Of a DNA stretch of 64,000 bases, positions 52,788 to 61,005 are shown piece after piece; positions within the stretch are counted from its first letter, which is position 1; every line of letters begins with the position of its first letter. Origin of the DNA: Curtobacterium sp. Leaf261 (GTDB lineage Bacteria; Actinomycetota; Actinomycetes; Actinomycetales; Microbacteriaceae). Position numbers and translations under genes: made by a program. The stretch is taken from the NCBI RefSeq assembly GCF_001422205.1, contig NZ_LMMJ01000007.1, positions 124,870 to 188,869 of the forward strand, read 5' to 3'. Under the pieces are notes generated by a model. The model saw only the letters and a list, made by a program, of their open reading frames with translations. It made no database searches and was not told the DNA's origin.

Positions 52788-53867
52788 TCAGGACCGGGCG
52801 AGCGGCTCGGCCGCGACCGGCACGCCGACGAGCCGCACCGCGACCTCGTCGCCCGCGCTCAGCCGGTGCCCGACGTCGTGCTGCACCGCCACGATCGTGT
52901 CGTCGTCGAGGCGCACCGTGGTCCGGCGGACCGACCCCAGGAAGCTCGACGCGACGACGGTCCCCTGCAGGCCGCCGTCATCGCTGAACGCCATGTCCTC
53001 CGGACGGACGAACGCCACGACCGGTCCGCCCGCGAGCGTCCGGTCGAGGCACGCGAGCCGGAACCCGTAGGTGAACACGTCGCCGTCACGCAGGTCGCCG
53101 TTGAGCCGGTTCGAGTGCCCGACGAACCCGGCCGTGAACGGCGTCGACGGCGTCAGGTACAGCTCCTCGGGCGTCCCGATCTGCTCGATGCCACCCGCGT
53201 TCATCACGGCGACCCGGTCGGAGACGGCGAGTGCCTCCTCCTGGTCGTGCGTGACGAACACCGTCGTGATCCCGAGCTCGGTCTGGATGCGGCGGATCTC
53301 ATCGCGGAGCGTGACGCGCACCTTGGCGTCGAGCGCGGAGAGCGGCTCGTCGAGGAGCAGCACACGGGGGCGGGTGACGAGCGCCCGCGCGAGTGCCACG
53401 CGCTGCTGCTGCCCGCCCGAGAGCTGGTGCGGGTAGCGGTCGGCGAACTCCCCGAGGTGCACCATGTCGAGCGCCTCGACGACCCGCGTCTTCCGGTCGG
53501 CTGCGGGGACCCGCCGCATCTCGAGGCCGAAGGCGACGTTCTGGCGGACGGTCATGTGCGGGAACAGCGAGTACTGCTGGAACACCATCCCCATGTCACG
53601 CTTGTCGACCGCGACGGACGAGACGTCCTCGCCGTCGATGCGGATCGCGCCGCCGTCGATCGGTTCGAGGCCGGCGAGCGCGCGGAGTGCCGTCGTCTTG
53701 CCGCACCCGGACGGGCCGAGCAGCGACACGAACTCTCCGGGCTCGATGCGGAGCGACAGGCCGGTGAGCGCGCGGGAGCCACCGTAGGACTTGACGACGC
53801 CCTCGAGCTCGACGAGCGCACCGCCGGAGGCGAGCGAGGACGGGGCGTGTGGTGCGGTGATGGTCAT
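52788..53867 (-). CDS. ABC importer ATPase (Fe/polyamine/phosphonate class)
   Basis: 359 residues from the ATG at 53867, GGAAGGA upstream. Walker [50 protein letters not shown] and VTHDQEEALAVSDRV, then a C-terminal TOBE-type domain (GHSNRLNGDLRD, VAFVRPEDMAF). Such ATPases serve Fe3+, polyamine, thiosulfate and 2-aminoethylphosphonate importers; the phosphonate genes nearby favour the last. Confidence 0.85.
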   Translation of the reverse strand: MTITAPHAPSSLASGGALVELEGVVKSYGGSRALTGLSLRIEPGEFVSLLGPSGCGKTTALRALAGLEPIDGGAIRIDGEDVSSVAVDKRDMGMVFQQYSLFPHMTVRQNVAFGLEMRRVPAADRKTRVVEALDMVHLGEFADRYPHQLSGGQQQRVALARALVTRPRVLLLDEPLSALDAKVRVTLRDEIRRIQTELGITTVFVTHDQEEALAVSDRVAVMNAGGIEQIGTPEELYLTPSTPFTAGFVGHSNRLNGDLRDGDVFTYGFRLACLDRTLAGGPVVAFVRPEDMAFSDDGGLQGTVVASSFLGSVRRTTVRLDDDTIVAVQHDVGHRLSAGDEVAVRLVGVPVAAEPLARS

Positions 53868-54733
53868 GCTGGGTCCTTCCGGGAGGAGCTGGTGGCACCG
53901 ACGGCGCCGGGGCGTGCGGCGACGACGCGGGCTCGGCGGGAGCCCGGGCGTGCTCCACCCACCCGTCCGATGACGACGAGGAGCACGAACCCGAAGACGA
54001 GCGCCGCGACCGAGAAGATCGCCGCCACGTACGGATCGGTCTGCTGCACGAGCACGAGTGCGGTCTGGAACGTCGTCCGCGACAGGAAGGACGCGAGCGT
54101 GTACTCGCCGAGCACGACCGTCACGGTGAGGAAGCACGCCGAGAGGATGCCCCGGCGGAGGTTCGGCAGGAGCACCCGCCGGACGACGGAGCCCCACCCG
54201 GCGCCGAGCGACCTGGCCGCCTCGGTGAGGAGCACCATGTCGACGGCGGCGATGTTCGCGGCGATCGGACGGAACGCGAACGGCAGCGAGATGATCCCGA
54301 CGGCGAACGCCAGGGTCCACGCGTCACTGCCGAACAGCCGGGCGACGACCCCGTAGACCGGCACGAAACCGACGACGAGCACGACGGTCGGGATCGTGAT
54401 CGGCAGGATGCAGACGAACTCGACGACCCGGCGGAGACGCGGGTACCGGAGCGCCGTGAGGATCTGGGCCGGCAGCAGCACGAGCAGCACGATCGCGACG
54501 GTGATGGCCGCGATGACCAGCGAGTTCCGGAGACCCTCGAAGAGCGGTTCGTAGGTGGCCCGGTTGACCGGGTCCCCGAGCGCCGCGTAGTGCGTCAGCG
54601 AGAGACCGCCGGAGGTGCCGTTCCGGAAGGTGAACTGGACGAGCGCCAGGATCGGGACCGCGAACACGAGGCCGACGACGACGAGGATCACGGTGCTGGT
54701 GGTCCTCGAGGGTGCCGCGCCGAACCCGCTCAT
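53864..54733 (-). CDS. ABC importer permease (second subunit)
   Basis: 289 residues from the ATG at 54733. Six helices; coupling loop TEAARSLGAGWGSVVRRVLLPN. Overlaps both the ATPase start and the upstream permease stop by four bases. C-terminus is a basic, Ala/Arg-rich cytoplasmic tail. Confidence 0.87.
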   Translation of the reverse strand: MSGFGAAPSRTTSTVILVVVGLVFAVPILALVQFTFRNGTSGGLSLTHYAALGDPVNRATYEPLFEGLRNSLVIAAITVAIVLLVLLPAQILTALRYPRLRRVVEFVCILPITIPTVVLVVGFVPVYGVVARLFGSDAWTLAFAVGIISLPFAFRPIAANIAAVDMVLLTEAARSLGAGWGSVVRRVLLPNLRRGILSACFLTVTVVLGEYTLASFLSRTTFQTALVLVQQTDPYVAAIFSVAALVFGFVLLVVIGRVGGARPGSRRARVVAARPGAVGATSSSRKDPA

Positions 54734-55683
54734 CGCTGCCACCGCGATGCGCGTCGCTGCAGGGCCGAGTACGCGACCATGACGACCGCCATCACGACGA
54801 CCATGCCGAGTGCGAGGACCCCGGCGACGTTCTGCACGCCGACGACCGTCTCGCTCGTGAGCTGCTGTCGGATGGTCAGTGGGACGATGCCGCCCTGCGC
54901 GATGAGCGCCGCAGCCGTCGCGAAGGACGAGAACGCGTTCGCGAACAGCAGGAGGAGGGATCCCCAGAACGCCGGGGCGAGCACCGGGACGCCGACCCGC
55001 CGCCAGTAGGTCGTGCGCGAGGCGCCGAGCGTCGCGGCGGCCTCACCCCACTGCGGCTTCAGCCCCTCGACCGCCGGCATGAACGTCAGGACCATGAGCG
55101 GGACCTGGAAGTAGAGGTAGGGGATCACGAGGCCGGGGACCTGGTACAGGATCGGCCCGCCGCCGTTGATGTCCCAGCCGAACGTGTCGCGGAGCCAGAC
55201 GCTGACGAGCCCCTGGATGCCGATCGTCGCGATGAACGCGAACGCGAGCATCACCCCGCCGAACTGGGCGAGGACGCTCGACGCGGCGTCGATCATCGAA
55301 CGGACGAGGCCGTCGGGCCGGAGCGCGAGGAGCGCCACGCACACGACGGCACCGATCAGGGCACCGAGCACCGCCGAGACCGCCGACAGCCCGAACGACC
55401 CGGCGAACGCGCCGAGGATCTCCGGGTTGCCGAACGCGGCGAGGTTCGCGAGCGTCAGCGTCCCGGAGTCCGTGAAGAACCCGCTCGCGACGGCGAGCAC
55501 CGCCGGGATCGCCAGGAAGAGGAGGACGTAGACCGCGAAGGGGGTCAGACCGACCCACGCGATGCCGCGGCGCCGGGGACGTGCCCCGGCGCCGCGGCCC
55601 GTGGTGGTCTGGCCCTCCGCGGCGCGACGCTGCCGGACCACGCCCTTGCGGGGCGGTGCGACGGTCACGGGTGCGGATGCCAT
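54730..55683 (-). CDS. ABC importer permease (first subunit)
   Basis: 317 residues from the ATG at 55683. A basic N-terminal tail (RKGVVRQRRAAEGQTTTGRG) precedes WVGLTPFAVYVLLFLAIPAVL. Coupling loop GEAAATLGASRTTYWRRVGVPV. Seven bases after the binding-protein stop. Heterodimer with the next permease. Confidence 0.87.
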   Translation of the reverse strand: MASAPVTVAPPRKGVVRQRRAAEGQTTTGRGAGARPRRRGIAWVGLTPFAVYVLLFLAIPAVLAVASGFFTDSGTLTLANLAAFGNPEILGAFAGSFGLSAVSAVLGALIGAVVCVALLALRPDGLVRSMIDAASSVLAQFGGVMLAFAFIATIGIQGLVSVWLRDTFGWDINGGGPILYQVPGLVIPYLYFQVPLMVLTFMPAVEGLKPQWGEAAATLGASRTTYWRRVGVPVLAPAFWGSLLLLFANAFSSFATAAALIAQGGIVPLTIRQQLTSETVVGVQNVAGVLALGMVVVMAVVMVAYSALQRRASRWQR

Positions 55684-55690
55684 GGTGCGA

Positions 55691-56851
55691 TCAGCCGACC
55701 GTCGACGCCCACTTGCCCGACAGGACCGTGGCGGCGTCGGCCGCCTGCTCCGTCGAGAGCTGCACGAAGTCGCTCGGCGCCTTGCCGACCTTGGCGAGGA
55801 CGCTCTTGTCGACGGTCCCGGCCTTCTCCATCGCCGCGAGGGTCGACGGGTACGCACCGGATGCCAGGTAGAGGTTCTGCACGTCGGGCGTGTAGAGGTA
55901 CTCCTCCCACAGGCGGGCGGCCGCCGGGTGCGGCGCGTCCACGCTGATCGCCTGGTTGTAGTAGCTGCCGAGCGCGGTGCCCTTCGGGACGACCGTCTTC
56001 CAGTTCGCGTTGCCGGCCGAACCGCCCGCGGAGCCCCAGGCGAGGTTGTTGTAGGACCACTGCACGACGACGGGGGTCTCACCGGAGTTGACGGTCGCCT
56101 GCGTCGGCAGGACGTTCAGCATGTTGCCCGCGGACTTCAGCTTGCCGAAGTAGTCGACGCCGGGCTCGATGTCCTTCGCCGAACCGCCGTTCTCGAGGGC
56201 GGCGAGGTACACGGCACTCGCGGCCTCGTTCGCCTGTGTCGGGTCGCCCTTGATCGCGACCTTGCCCTTGTACTCGGAGCCGAGCAGGTCCTTGAGGCTC
56301 TTCGGCGCGGTCTTGATCACCGAGGAGTCGTAGCCGATCGACATGAGGCCGGAGTAGTCGTAGTACCACTTGCCGTCGGCGTCCTTGAAGTCCGTCGGGA
56401 TGTCGTCCCAGTTCGCGACCTTGTACGGCGCGACGAGGTCGAGGTTGTCGCTCAGCACGGCGGTGCCCATGTCGAAGACGTCGGGAGCGGTGTCCTGCCC
56501 CTTCTGCGACTTGGCGGCGGACACCTCGTCCGCGCTCGACCCGTTCGGGTTCGCGGAGTTGATCGTGATGTCCGGGTACTTCTTCTCGAAGCCGGCGATG
56601 ATCTTGCCGTAGTTGGCCCACGACGGCGGCAGCGTGATGACGTTCAACTGCCCCTCCTTGTTCGCGGCCTTCACGAGCGCGTCCATGCCACCGGCGGACT
56701 TCGCGCTGGTCGCGGTCCCCCAGTCGCCGGAGCCGGACGCGGAGTCGCTGGCGGAGGACGTGGCTGCGTTGCTCGTCGACGAGCAGCCGGCGAGGGCGGC
56801 GATCGCCGCGGCGGCCAGCGCGATGCCGGCGAGTGAGCGCTTGTGGAGCAC
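55691..56851 (-). CDS. Extracellular solute-binding lipoprotein, putative aminophosphonate receptor
   Basis: 386 residues from a GTG with GAAAGG upstream. Lipoprotein signal ending ALAGCSS. The mature protein resembles the iron/spermidine/AEP receptor class: LNVITLPPSWANYGKIIAGF, TAPDVFDMGTAVLS, YYDYSGLMSIGYDSSVIK, and SVDAPHPAAARLWEEYLYTPD. The ligand cannot be read directly; the adjacent oxidoreductase and phosphonatase-like genes suggest 2-aminoethylphosphonate or a relative. A weak PHO-like repeat lies 111 bases upstream. Confidence 0.82.
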   Translation of the reverse strand: MLHKRSLAGIALAAAAIAALAGCSSTSNAATSSASDSASGSGDWGTATSAKSAGGMDALVKAANKEGQLNVITLPPSWANYGKIIAGFEKKYPDITINSANPNGSSADEVSAAKSQKGQDTAPDVFDMGTAVLSDNLDLVAPYKVANWDDIPTDFKDADGKWYYDYSGLMSIGYDSSVIKTAPKSLKDLLGSEYKGKVAIKGDPTQANEAASAVYLAALENGGSAKDIEPGVDYFGKLKSAGNMLNVLPTQATVNSGETPVVVQWSYNNLAWGSAGGSAGNANWKTVVPKGTALGSYYNQAISVDAPHPAAARLWEEYLYTPDVQNLYLASGAYPSTLAAMEKAGTVDKSVLAKVGKAPSDFVQLSTEQAADAATVLSGKWASTVG

Positions 56852-56961
56852 GGGGTGGTGCCTTTCGTCAGGGTGGTGTCCGGGTCGGGTCCGGTGTCGT
56901 CAGGGCTCTGTCGTTCGGCCCTCGGGACATCGTGCGGTGGGCCGGTGTCCGCGCGGTGCCG

Positions 56962-56983
56962 CGATCGTGAATGGGAGGAGAAC
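56962..56983 (-). promoter_or_regulatory. Weak candidate PHO box upstream of the importer
   Basis: On the minus strand GTTCTCCTCCC is followed in 11-base register by ATTCACGATCG, two imperfect GTTCACC-type units, 111 bases upstream of the binding-protein start. It could also be chance. Confidence 0.3.
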
Positions 56984-57089
56984 TCCCGGTGCGGCCAGCA
57001 CTGTGGAGGACGAGGTCGGACCGCGCTACGGTGGCGGTCACTACGGGTGCGCCGCGAGCGGCTCCCGTCGACACGGCCTGGAGGCACGC

Positions 57090-57536
57090 ATGCGGTTCAC
57101 GACGACGGTCCTGCAGGCGCGGAAGACGGCGACCGGACTCCCGGTGCCGGAGTCCGTGCTCGACGAGCTCGGAGGCGGCCGCCGCCCGGCCGTCGTCGTC
57201 ACGCTCGACGGCGGCTACACCTACCGCTCGACCGTCGGCGCGATGAACGGGCAGTTCCTCGTCCCGCTCTCCGCCGAGCACCGGGCGGCATCCGGCGTGG
57301 CCGCGGGCGATGAGGTGGAGGTCACCCTCGAGGTCGACACACTCCCGCGCGAACTCGCGGTGCCGGACGACCTCGCGACGGCCCTCGACGCCGCCGGGGT
57401 CCGGACCGCGTTCGACACGATGTCCCTCTCGCGACGGCGTGCGCTCGTCGACCCGGTCGCCCAGGCGAAGGCACCGGAGACCCGCCAGCGCCGGATCGAC
57501 AAGGCCGTCGAGACCATGCGGGACGCGACCGCCTGA
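57090..57536 (+). CDS. DUF1905/YdeI-type protein
   Basis: 148 residues from the ATG at 57090, with GGAGG six bases upstream. Residues 1-85 form a DUF1905 beta-barrel (MRFTTTVLQARKTATGLPVP, TYRSTVGAMNGQFLVPLS); the C-terminal helical part (SRRRALVDPVAQAKAPETRQ, RRIDKAVETM) matches the YdeI/OmpD-associated family. Common in actinobacteria, function unknown. It is divergent from the importer; a role in phosphonate use is not implied by sequence. Confidence 0.85.
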   Translation: MRFTTTVLQARKTATGLPVPESVLDELGGGRRPAVVVTLDGGYTYRSTVGAMNGQFLVPLSAEHRAASGVAAGDEVEVTLEVDTLPRELAVPDDLATALDAAGVRTAFDTMSLSRRRALVDPVAQAKAPETRQRRIDKAVETMRDATA

Positions 57537-57553
57537 GGTCGGTCGGCGCGTAC

Positions 57554-57579
57554 CGGACGGCAGCCGTGCCTCCCGTCCG
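57554..57579. repeat. Dispersed repeat copy between DUF1905 and FAD genes
   Basis: CGGACGG-CAG-CCGTGCCTCCCGTCCG, whose complement reads CGGACGGGAGGCACGG, the variant also seen at 15837 and 62076. Between convergent genes. Confidence 0.75.
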
Positions 57580-57586
57580 AACCGTC

Positions 57587-58768
57587 TCAGACCGCGACGG
57601 CCGCGTCCAACCCGGCCCAGGTCCGGGCCGCGAGCCCGTGCGAGATGGTCATCCCGACACCGCTCGTCACACTGACGACCGTCAGCCCCGCCTCCGGGTG
57701 CGCCACGAGGAACGGCTCGGGCGCCGAGGCGTACACGCCCATCCACCGCTCACGGACCCGGAACCCGTCCGACCGGAGCGACGGCACACCGAGCACCCGG
57801 GCGACCGCGGCGAGCAGCACGTCGGACACCGCCTCGTCGAGGAACGGGTCGAGGGTCAGGTCGTACCGATGGCTGTCCCCGACGATGAGCGAGCCGTCCG
57901 GACGCTGGGTCAGCATCACGTTCGCGCCGATGTCGACGAGCTCCGGCGCATGCTCGCGGACCTCGATCCCGAGTGCCTCGGCCGCAGTGGTCTCGGCGAA
58001 CGCCGGGTAGCGCAGCATGCTCGTCCCGGTGAGCACGGCCGGCGCGATCCGCAGCCCGGCCGGCGGCTCCACCAGCGCCATCTGCAGCCCACACCGCTGC
58101 ACGCCGTGCAGCGCCGCCAGGTCCGGGAACAGCTGGTCGACGTCGTGACCGACACAGACGATGGTCCGCTCCGCCCGGACCGGGCCACGAGACGTCCGGA
58201 CGATCCCGTCCTCCCACCCGAGGTACGCCGTGCCCCAGGCAAACCGCGCACCACGGTCGGCGAGCAGGGCCGCGAGTCCGGCCACGGCACCGCGGGGGTC
58301 CACCCGGACGTCGTCCCGGAGGAACGCGCCACCGACGATGCCGGGGTCGCCCGCTCCACCGATCCGCGCGACCGTCTCCGGTGCGGTCATCAGCGCGACC
58401 TGCCCCGGCTCGCGGCTCGCGGAGAGCTCCTCGAGCACGGCGAGCTCGGTGCCGCTCCTCGCCACGGCGACCGCCCCGGAAGCGACCGAGAAGAAGCCGC
58501 CGTCGCGGGCGTACCCGAGCCACCGGTCCCGCGCCACGAGTGCGAGGTCGAGCAGCTCGCCGGACTGCGCCGTGACGCACGCGTGTCCGAAGTTCCGGAT
58601 CGAGGCACCGGTCGCGCGGTGGTCCCGCTCGACCACGAGGACACTGAGGCCTCGGTCGAGTGCCTCGGACGCGTGTGCGAGGCCGATGACACCCGCGCCG
58701 ACGACGAGCACGTCGACGCCGTCCGGCAGGGTCGCGGTGGGCAGGGACGGGGAGCGCGTGTCGGTCAC
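57587..58768 (-). CDS. FAD-dependent oxidoreductase of the phosphonate-cluster (TIGR03364-like) family
   Basis: 393 residues from the GTG at 58768. Rossmann FAD loop VLVVGAGVIGLAHASEALDRG, then VVERDHRATGASIRNFGHAC; a D-amino-acid/glycine-oxidase-like fold with RERWMGVYASAP and a terminal VSVTSGVGMTISHGLAARTW. Proteins of this type occur beside AEP importers and phosphonatase-like hydrolases, and related glycine-oxidase-like enzymes oxidatively deaminate AEP or N-methyl-AEP to phosphonoacetaldehyde. Assignment here rests on that and on the divergent hydrolase. Confidence 0.8.
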   Translation of the reverse strand: MTDTRSPSLPTATLPDGVDVLVVGAGVIGLAHASEALDRGLSVLVVERDHRATGASIRNFGHACVTAQSGELLDLALVARDRWLGYARDGGFFSVASGAVAVARSGTELAVLEELSASREPGQVALMTAPETVARIGGAGDPGIVGGAFLRDDVRVDPRGAVAGLAALLADRGARFAWGTAYLGWEDGIVRTSRGPVRAERTIVCVGHDVDQLFPDLAALHGVQRCGLQMALVEPPAGLRIAPAVLTGTSMLRYPAFAETTAAEALGIEVREHAPELVDIGANVMLTQRPDGSLIVGDSHRYDLTLDPFLDEAVSDVLLAAVARVLGVPSLRSDGFRVRERWMGVYASAPEPFLVAHPEAGLTVVSVTSGVGMTISHGLAARTWAGLDAAVAV

Positions 58769-58818
58769 CGTCCGATCCTGTCGCGTCGCGCGGGCCGGAG
58801 GCACCCCGGCGTCCCGGG

Positions 58819-58851
58819 ATTCACCTGCGGTTCACCCGACGGTCGTACCGT
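58819..58851 (+). promoter_or_regulatory. PHO box in the divergent phosphonate promoter
   Basis: Three 11-base units begin at 58819, 58830 and 58841: ATTCACCTGCG, GTTCACCCGAC and GGTCGTACCGT, the same register as the pstS box. A possible -10 TACCGT at 58846-58851 would place the start at about 58858, the GTG of the hydrolase, giving a leaderless mRNA. The FAD gene begins 51 bases to the left. Confidence 0.68.
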
Positions 58852-58857
58852 GGCGGG

Positions 58858-59550
58858 GTGATCAACCTCGCGGTGTTCGACATGGCCGGTACGACGATCG
58901 ACGACGGCGGTGCGGTCTACCGCGCATTGCGGTCCGCAGTGGAGGAACGGGGCGCGTCCGTCGCGGACGCCGACCTGCAGACGTGGATGGGCACCGACAA
59001 GGTCGAGGCGATCACGCAGCTCCTGCGGCTCGGTGGCGTGGAGCCGGAGGGATCGGTCGTCTCCGAGGCGTTCACCCGCTTCCGCGAGATCCTCCGCGAC
59101 ACCTACCGCGAGGCTCCGCCGGTCGCGATCGACGGCGTGGTCGATGCGATCCGCATGCTCCGGGAACGCGGTGTCCGGGTCGCGTTGACGACCGGGTTCG
59201 ACGACGCCGTCGCCCTGCCGCTGCTCGATGCGCTCGGGTGGACGATCGGGCCGGACACCACCGACACCGTCGACGCCGTCGTGACCACGTCGGACGTCCC
59301 GGCCGGTCGTCCCGCGCCGTACATGATCCACCGAGCGATGGAGCGGACCGGTGTGGTCGACGTCCGCGAGGTGCTGGCCGCGGGTGACACGCTGGTCGAC
59401 ATCCGGGCAGCGAGGAACGCGGGTGTCGTCGCGGTCGGGGTCTGCACGGGTGCGCTCTCCCGCGAGGACCTCGAGACCGAGCCGCACGACCACGTGCTCG
59501 ACGGGGTCCGGGACGTACCGGCGCTCCTCGACACGATGGTCCCCGCCTGA
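58858..59550 (+). CDS. Phosphonatase-like HAD hydrolase (PhnX-related)
   Basis: 230 residues from a GTG. HAD fold with motif I VFDMAGTTIDD: nucleophile Asp8 and Ala10 where most HADs have a second Asp, as in phosphonoacetaldehyde hydrolase (DWAGTT). The cap has WMGTDKVEAI with Lys48 in the place of the PhnX Schiff-base lysine (Lys53). ALTTGFDDAV is motif II, RPAPYMIHRAM and VLAAGDTLVDIRAARNAG are motifs III and IV. It should split phosphonoacetaldehyde into acetaldehyde and phosphate. Confidence 0.85.
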   Translation: MINLAVFDMAGTTIDDGGAVYRALRSAVEERGASVADADLQTWMGTDKVEAITQLLRLGGVEPEGSVVSEAFTRFREILRDTYREAPPVAIDGVVDAIRMLRERGVRVALTTGFDDAVALPLLDALGWTIGPDTTDTVDAVVTTSDVPAGRPAPYMIHRAMERTGVVDVREVLAAGDTLVDIRAARNAGVVAVGVCTGALSREDLETEPHDHVLDGVRDVPALLDTMVPA

Positions 59551-59639
59551 CCCTGCCGCCCATCCCGCACGGCCTGGCCCCAGGCCCGGTCCGGTCCGGC
59601 CGGGCTGGAGGCGCTTTTCGACGCAGGGGCGAGCTCGCG

Positions 59640-59704
59640 TCGCACCACTCCCCGCGCATCACACCACTGTTGACCGTCGGTGTGATGCGCCGGGAATGGT
59701 GCGA
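59640..59704. repeat. Long imperfect hairpin with CGCACCAC motif, upstream of the AbiEi/nuclease-like gene
   Basis: TCGCACCACTCC (59640-59651) pairs with GGAATGGTGCGA (59693-59704) and GCGCATCACACC (59654-59665) with GGTGTGATGCGC (59679-59690), around a 13-base loop. Confidence 0.8.
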
Positions 59705-59798
59705 TCCCGCAGGCATGGGGTCACGCACCGTGAGGGATCTCTCCACAGGACCTCGCAGGCGGGCCCCGTCGCGAGCTCCGAAGCGGCAAGGTTCTCGG

Positions 59799-60746
59799 AT
59801 GGTCCACCCTCTGCCGATCCTCTCCGAACACGACGCCCGGTCGAACGACGTCAGCGTGTCGACGATGCATCGAGCGGCCGCGGCCGGGCAGCTGCACCGT
59901 GTCGCACCGGCCCGCTTCGTCACCGCGAGCAACTGGACCGCGGCCGGTCCACGCCAGCGTGCGGTCACGAACATCCACGCAGCACTCGACCGAGTCGACG
60001 CGGAGCTGGTCGTGTCGCACTGGTCGGCTGCGGCGATGCTCGGACTCCCGGCACTCCGGGGCTGGCCCGAGACCGTCGAGGTCTACGACTCTCGAGCCGC
60101 GAGGACCCGGCGCGTCGGCATGACCCTGCGACGACCGGGTGTCCCGCCGCGACGCGACCTACGGAGCATCGACGGCCTGATCGTCACGAGTCTCGCGCGC
60201 ACGAGCATCGACCTCGCGCTGACTGCCCCGTTCGCGGACGCGGTCGCTGTCCTCGATGCGGCACTCGCGGCGGGCCTCGATGCCGAAGCGCTCGTGCACG
60301 TCCTGTCCGAGCGTCCCGCGGCCCGGCGCCGACGCACCGCGCGCGATGCCGTCGACTTCGCAGATCCGTTGGCGGGCTCCGCCGCTGAGTCCTTCACCCG
60401 CGTGGGACTCGCGGAGATGGGGGCGCCCCGGCCGACACTGCAGCACGAGTTCACGACACGGAGCGGGACTCGAACAGTGGACTTCTGGTTCCCGGACCAG
60501 GGCGTCGCGCTCGAGTTCGACGGACGCGCGAAGTACACGCAGGAGCGGTACCTCCAGGGGCGCTCGCCCGTCGACGTGTTCGTGGCCGAGAAACGCCGAC
60601 ACGAGGACCTCATGGCCTGCTCGGGGCTCCGCGAACTCGTCCGGATCGAGTGGCGCGACGTCGACGCTCCGGCCCGCCTGGTCGAACGGCTCCGAGCTGC
60701 CGGTGTCCCATGCTCCGGCGCACCCGTCCTCTGGCACCGCGGATGA
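59799..60746 (+). CDS. AbiEi-like HTH protein with Vsr/DUF559-like nuclease domain
   Basis: 315 residues from the ATG at 59799, AAGG eight bases upstream. The N-terminal 90 residues resemble the AbiEi antitoxin winged-helix region (SVSTMHRAAAAGQLHRVAPA, RFVTASNWTAAG), then ELVVSHWSAAAMLGLPAL. The C-terminus has the PD-(D/E)xK-type Vsr-like motif VDFWFPDQGVALEFDGRAKY, with Asp, Glu and downstream VFVAEKRRHEDLMA. Common in Microbacteriaceae as an orphan. Toxin, antitoxin or DNA-processing role is unresolved. Flanked on both sides by CGCACCAC-rich repeats. Confidence 0.75.
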   Translation: MVHPLPILSEHDARSNDVSVSTMHRAAAAGQLHRVAPARFVTASNWTAAGPRQRAVTNIHAALDRVDAELVVSHWSAAAMLGLPALRGWPETVEVYDSRAARTRRVGMTLRRPGVPPRRDLRSIDGLIVTSLARTSIDLALTAPFADAVAVLDAALAAGLDAEALVHVLSERPAARRRRTARDAVDFADPLAGSAAESFTRVGLAEMGAPRPTLQHEFTTRSGTRTVDFWFPDQGVALEFDGRAKYTQERYLQGRSPVDVFVAEKRRHEDLMACSGLRELVRIEWRDVDAPARLVERLRAAGVPCSGAPVLWHRG

Positions 60747-60880
60747 CGCATCGCACCACGAACGACGCATCGCACCATTGCGGCGCGGCACCGGTTGCGA
60801 TGCATCGCACCACGAACGACGCACCGCACCACCGGAGACCAGTGGTGCGGTGCGTCAAGAGTGGTGCGGTGCGTCAAGAA
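60745..60880. repeat. Cluster of GACGCAYCGCACCAC repeats with a perfect hairpin
   Basis: Forward units at 60745, 60764, 60799 and 60818 are variants of GACGCATCGCACCAC; inverted units GTGGTGCGGTGCGTC begin at 60842 and 60861. The units at 60818-60832 and 60842-60856 are exactly complementary (15 bp) around CGGAGACCA. It begins inside the stop of the preceding gene. Confidence 0.85.
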
Positions 60881-60896
60881 GGGTGTGATCCCGGAA

Positions 60897-61005
60897 GGAC
60901 CCCAGGCCCCGGGCCCAGGCCAGCCGGGCCAGCCCGGGCCAGCCCAGGCCAGGCCAGCCCGGGCCAGCCCAGGCCAGGCCAGCCCGGGCCAGGCCCCGCC
61001 CAGCC
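60897..61005. repeat. GGCCAGCCC-rich tandem repeat before the mannosidase stop
   Basis: About 100 bases of interlocking GGGCCAGCCC and AGGCCAGGCC units, ending just after the alpha-mannosidase stop codon. Low complexity, no gene. Confidence 0.75.

Noticed and set aside
52788-56851. Iron(III) or polyamine importer
   Set aside because: Not excluded, but the adjacent oxidoreductase and phosphonatase-like genes with a PHO box make an aminophosphonate substrate more likely; no siderophore or polyamine gene is near.
59071-59077. Additional GTTCACC motif as a PHO box
   Set aside because: It is inside the phosphonatase-like gene and lacks a second unit in 11-base register.
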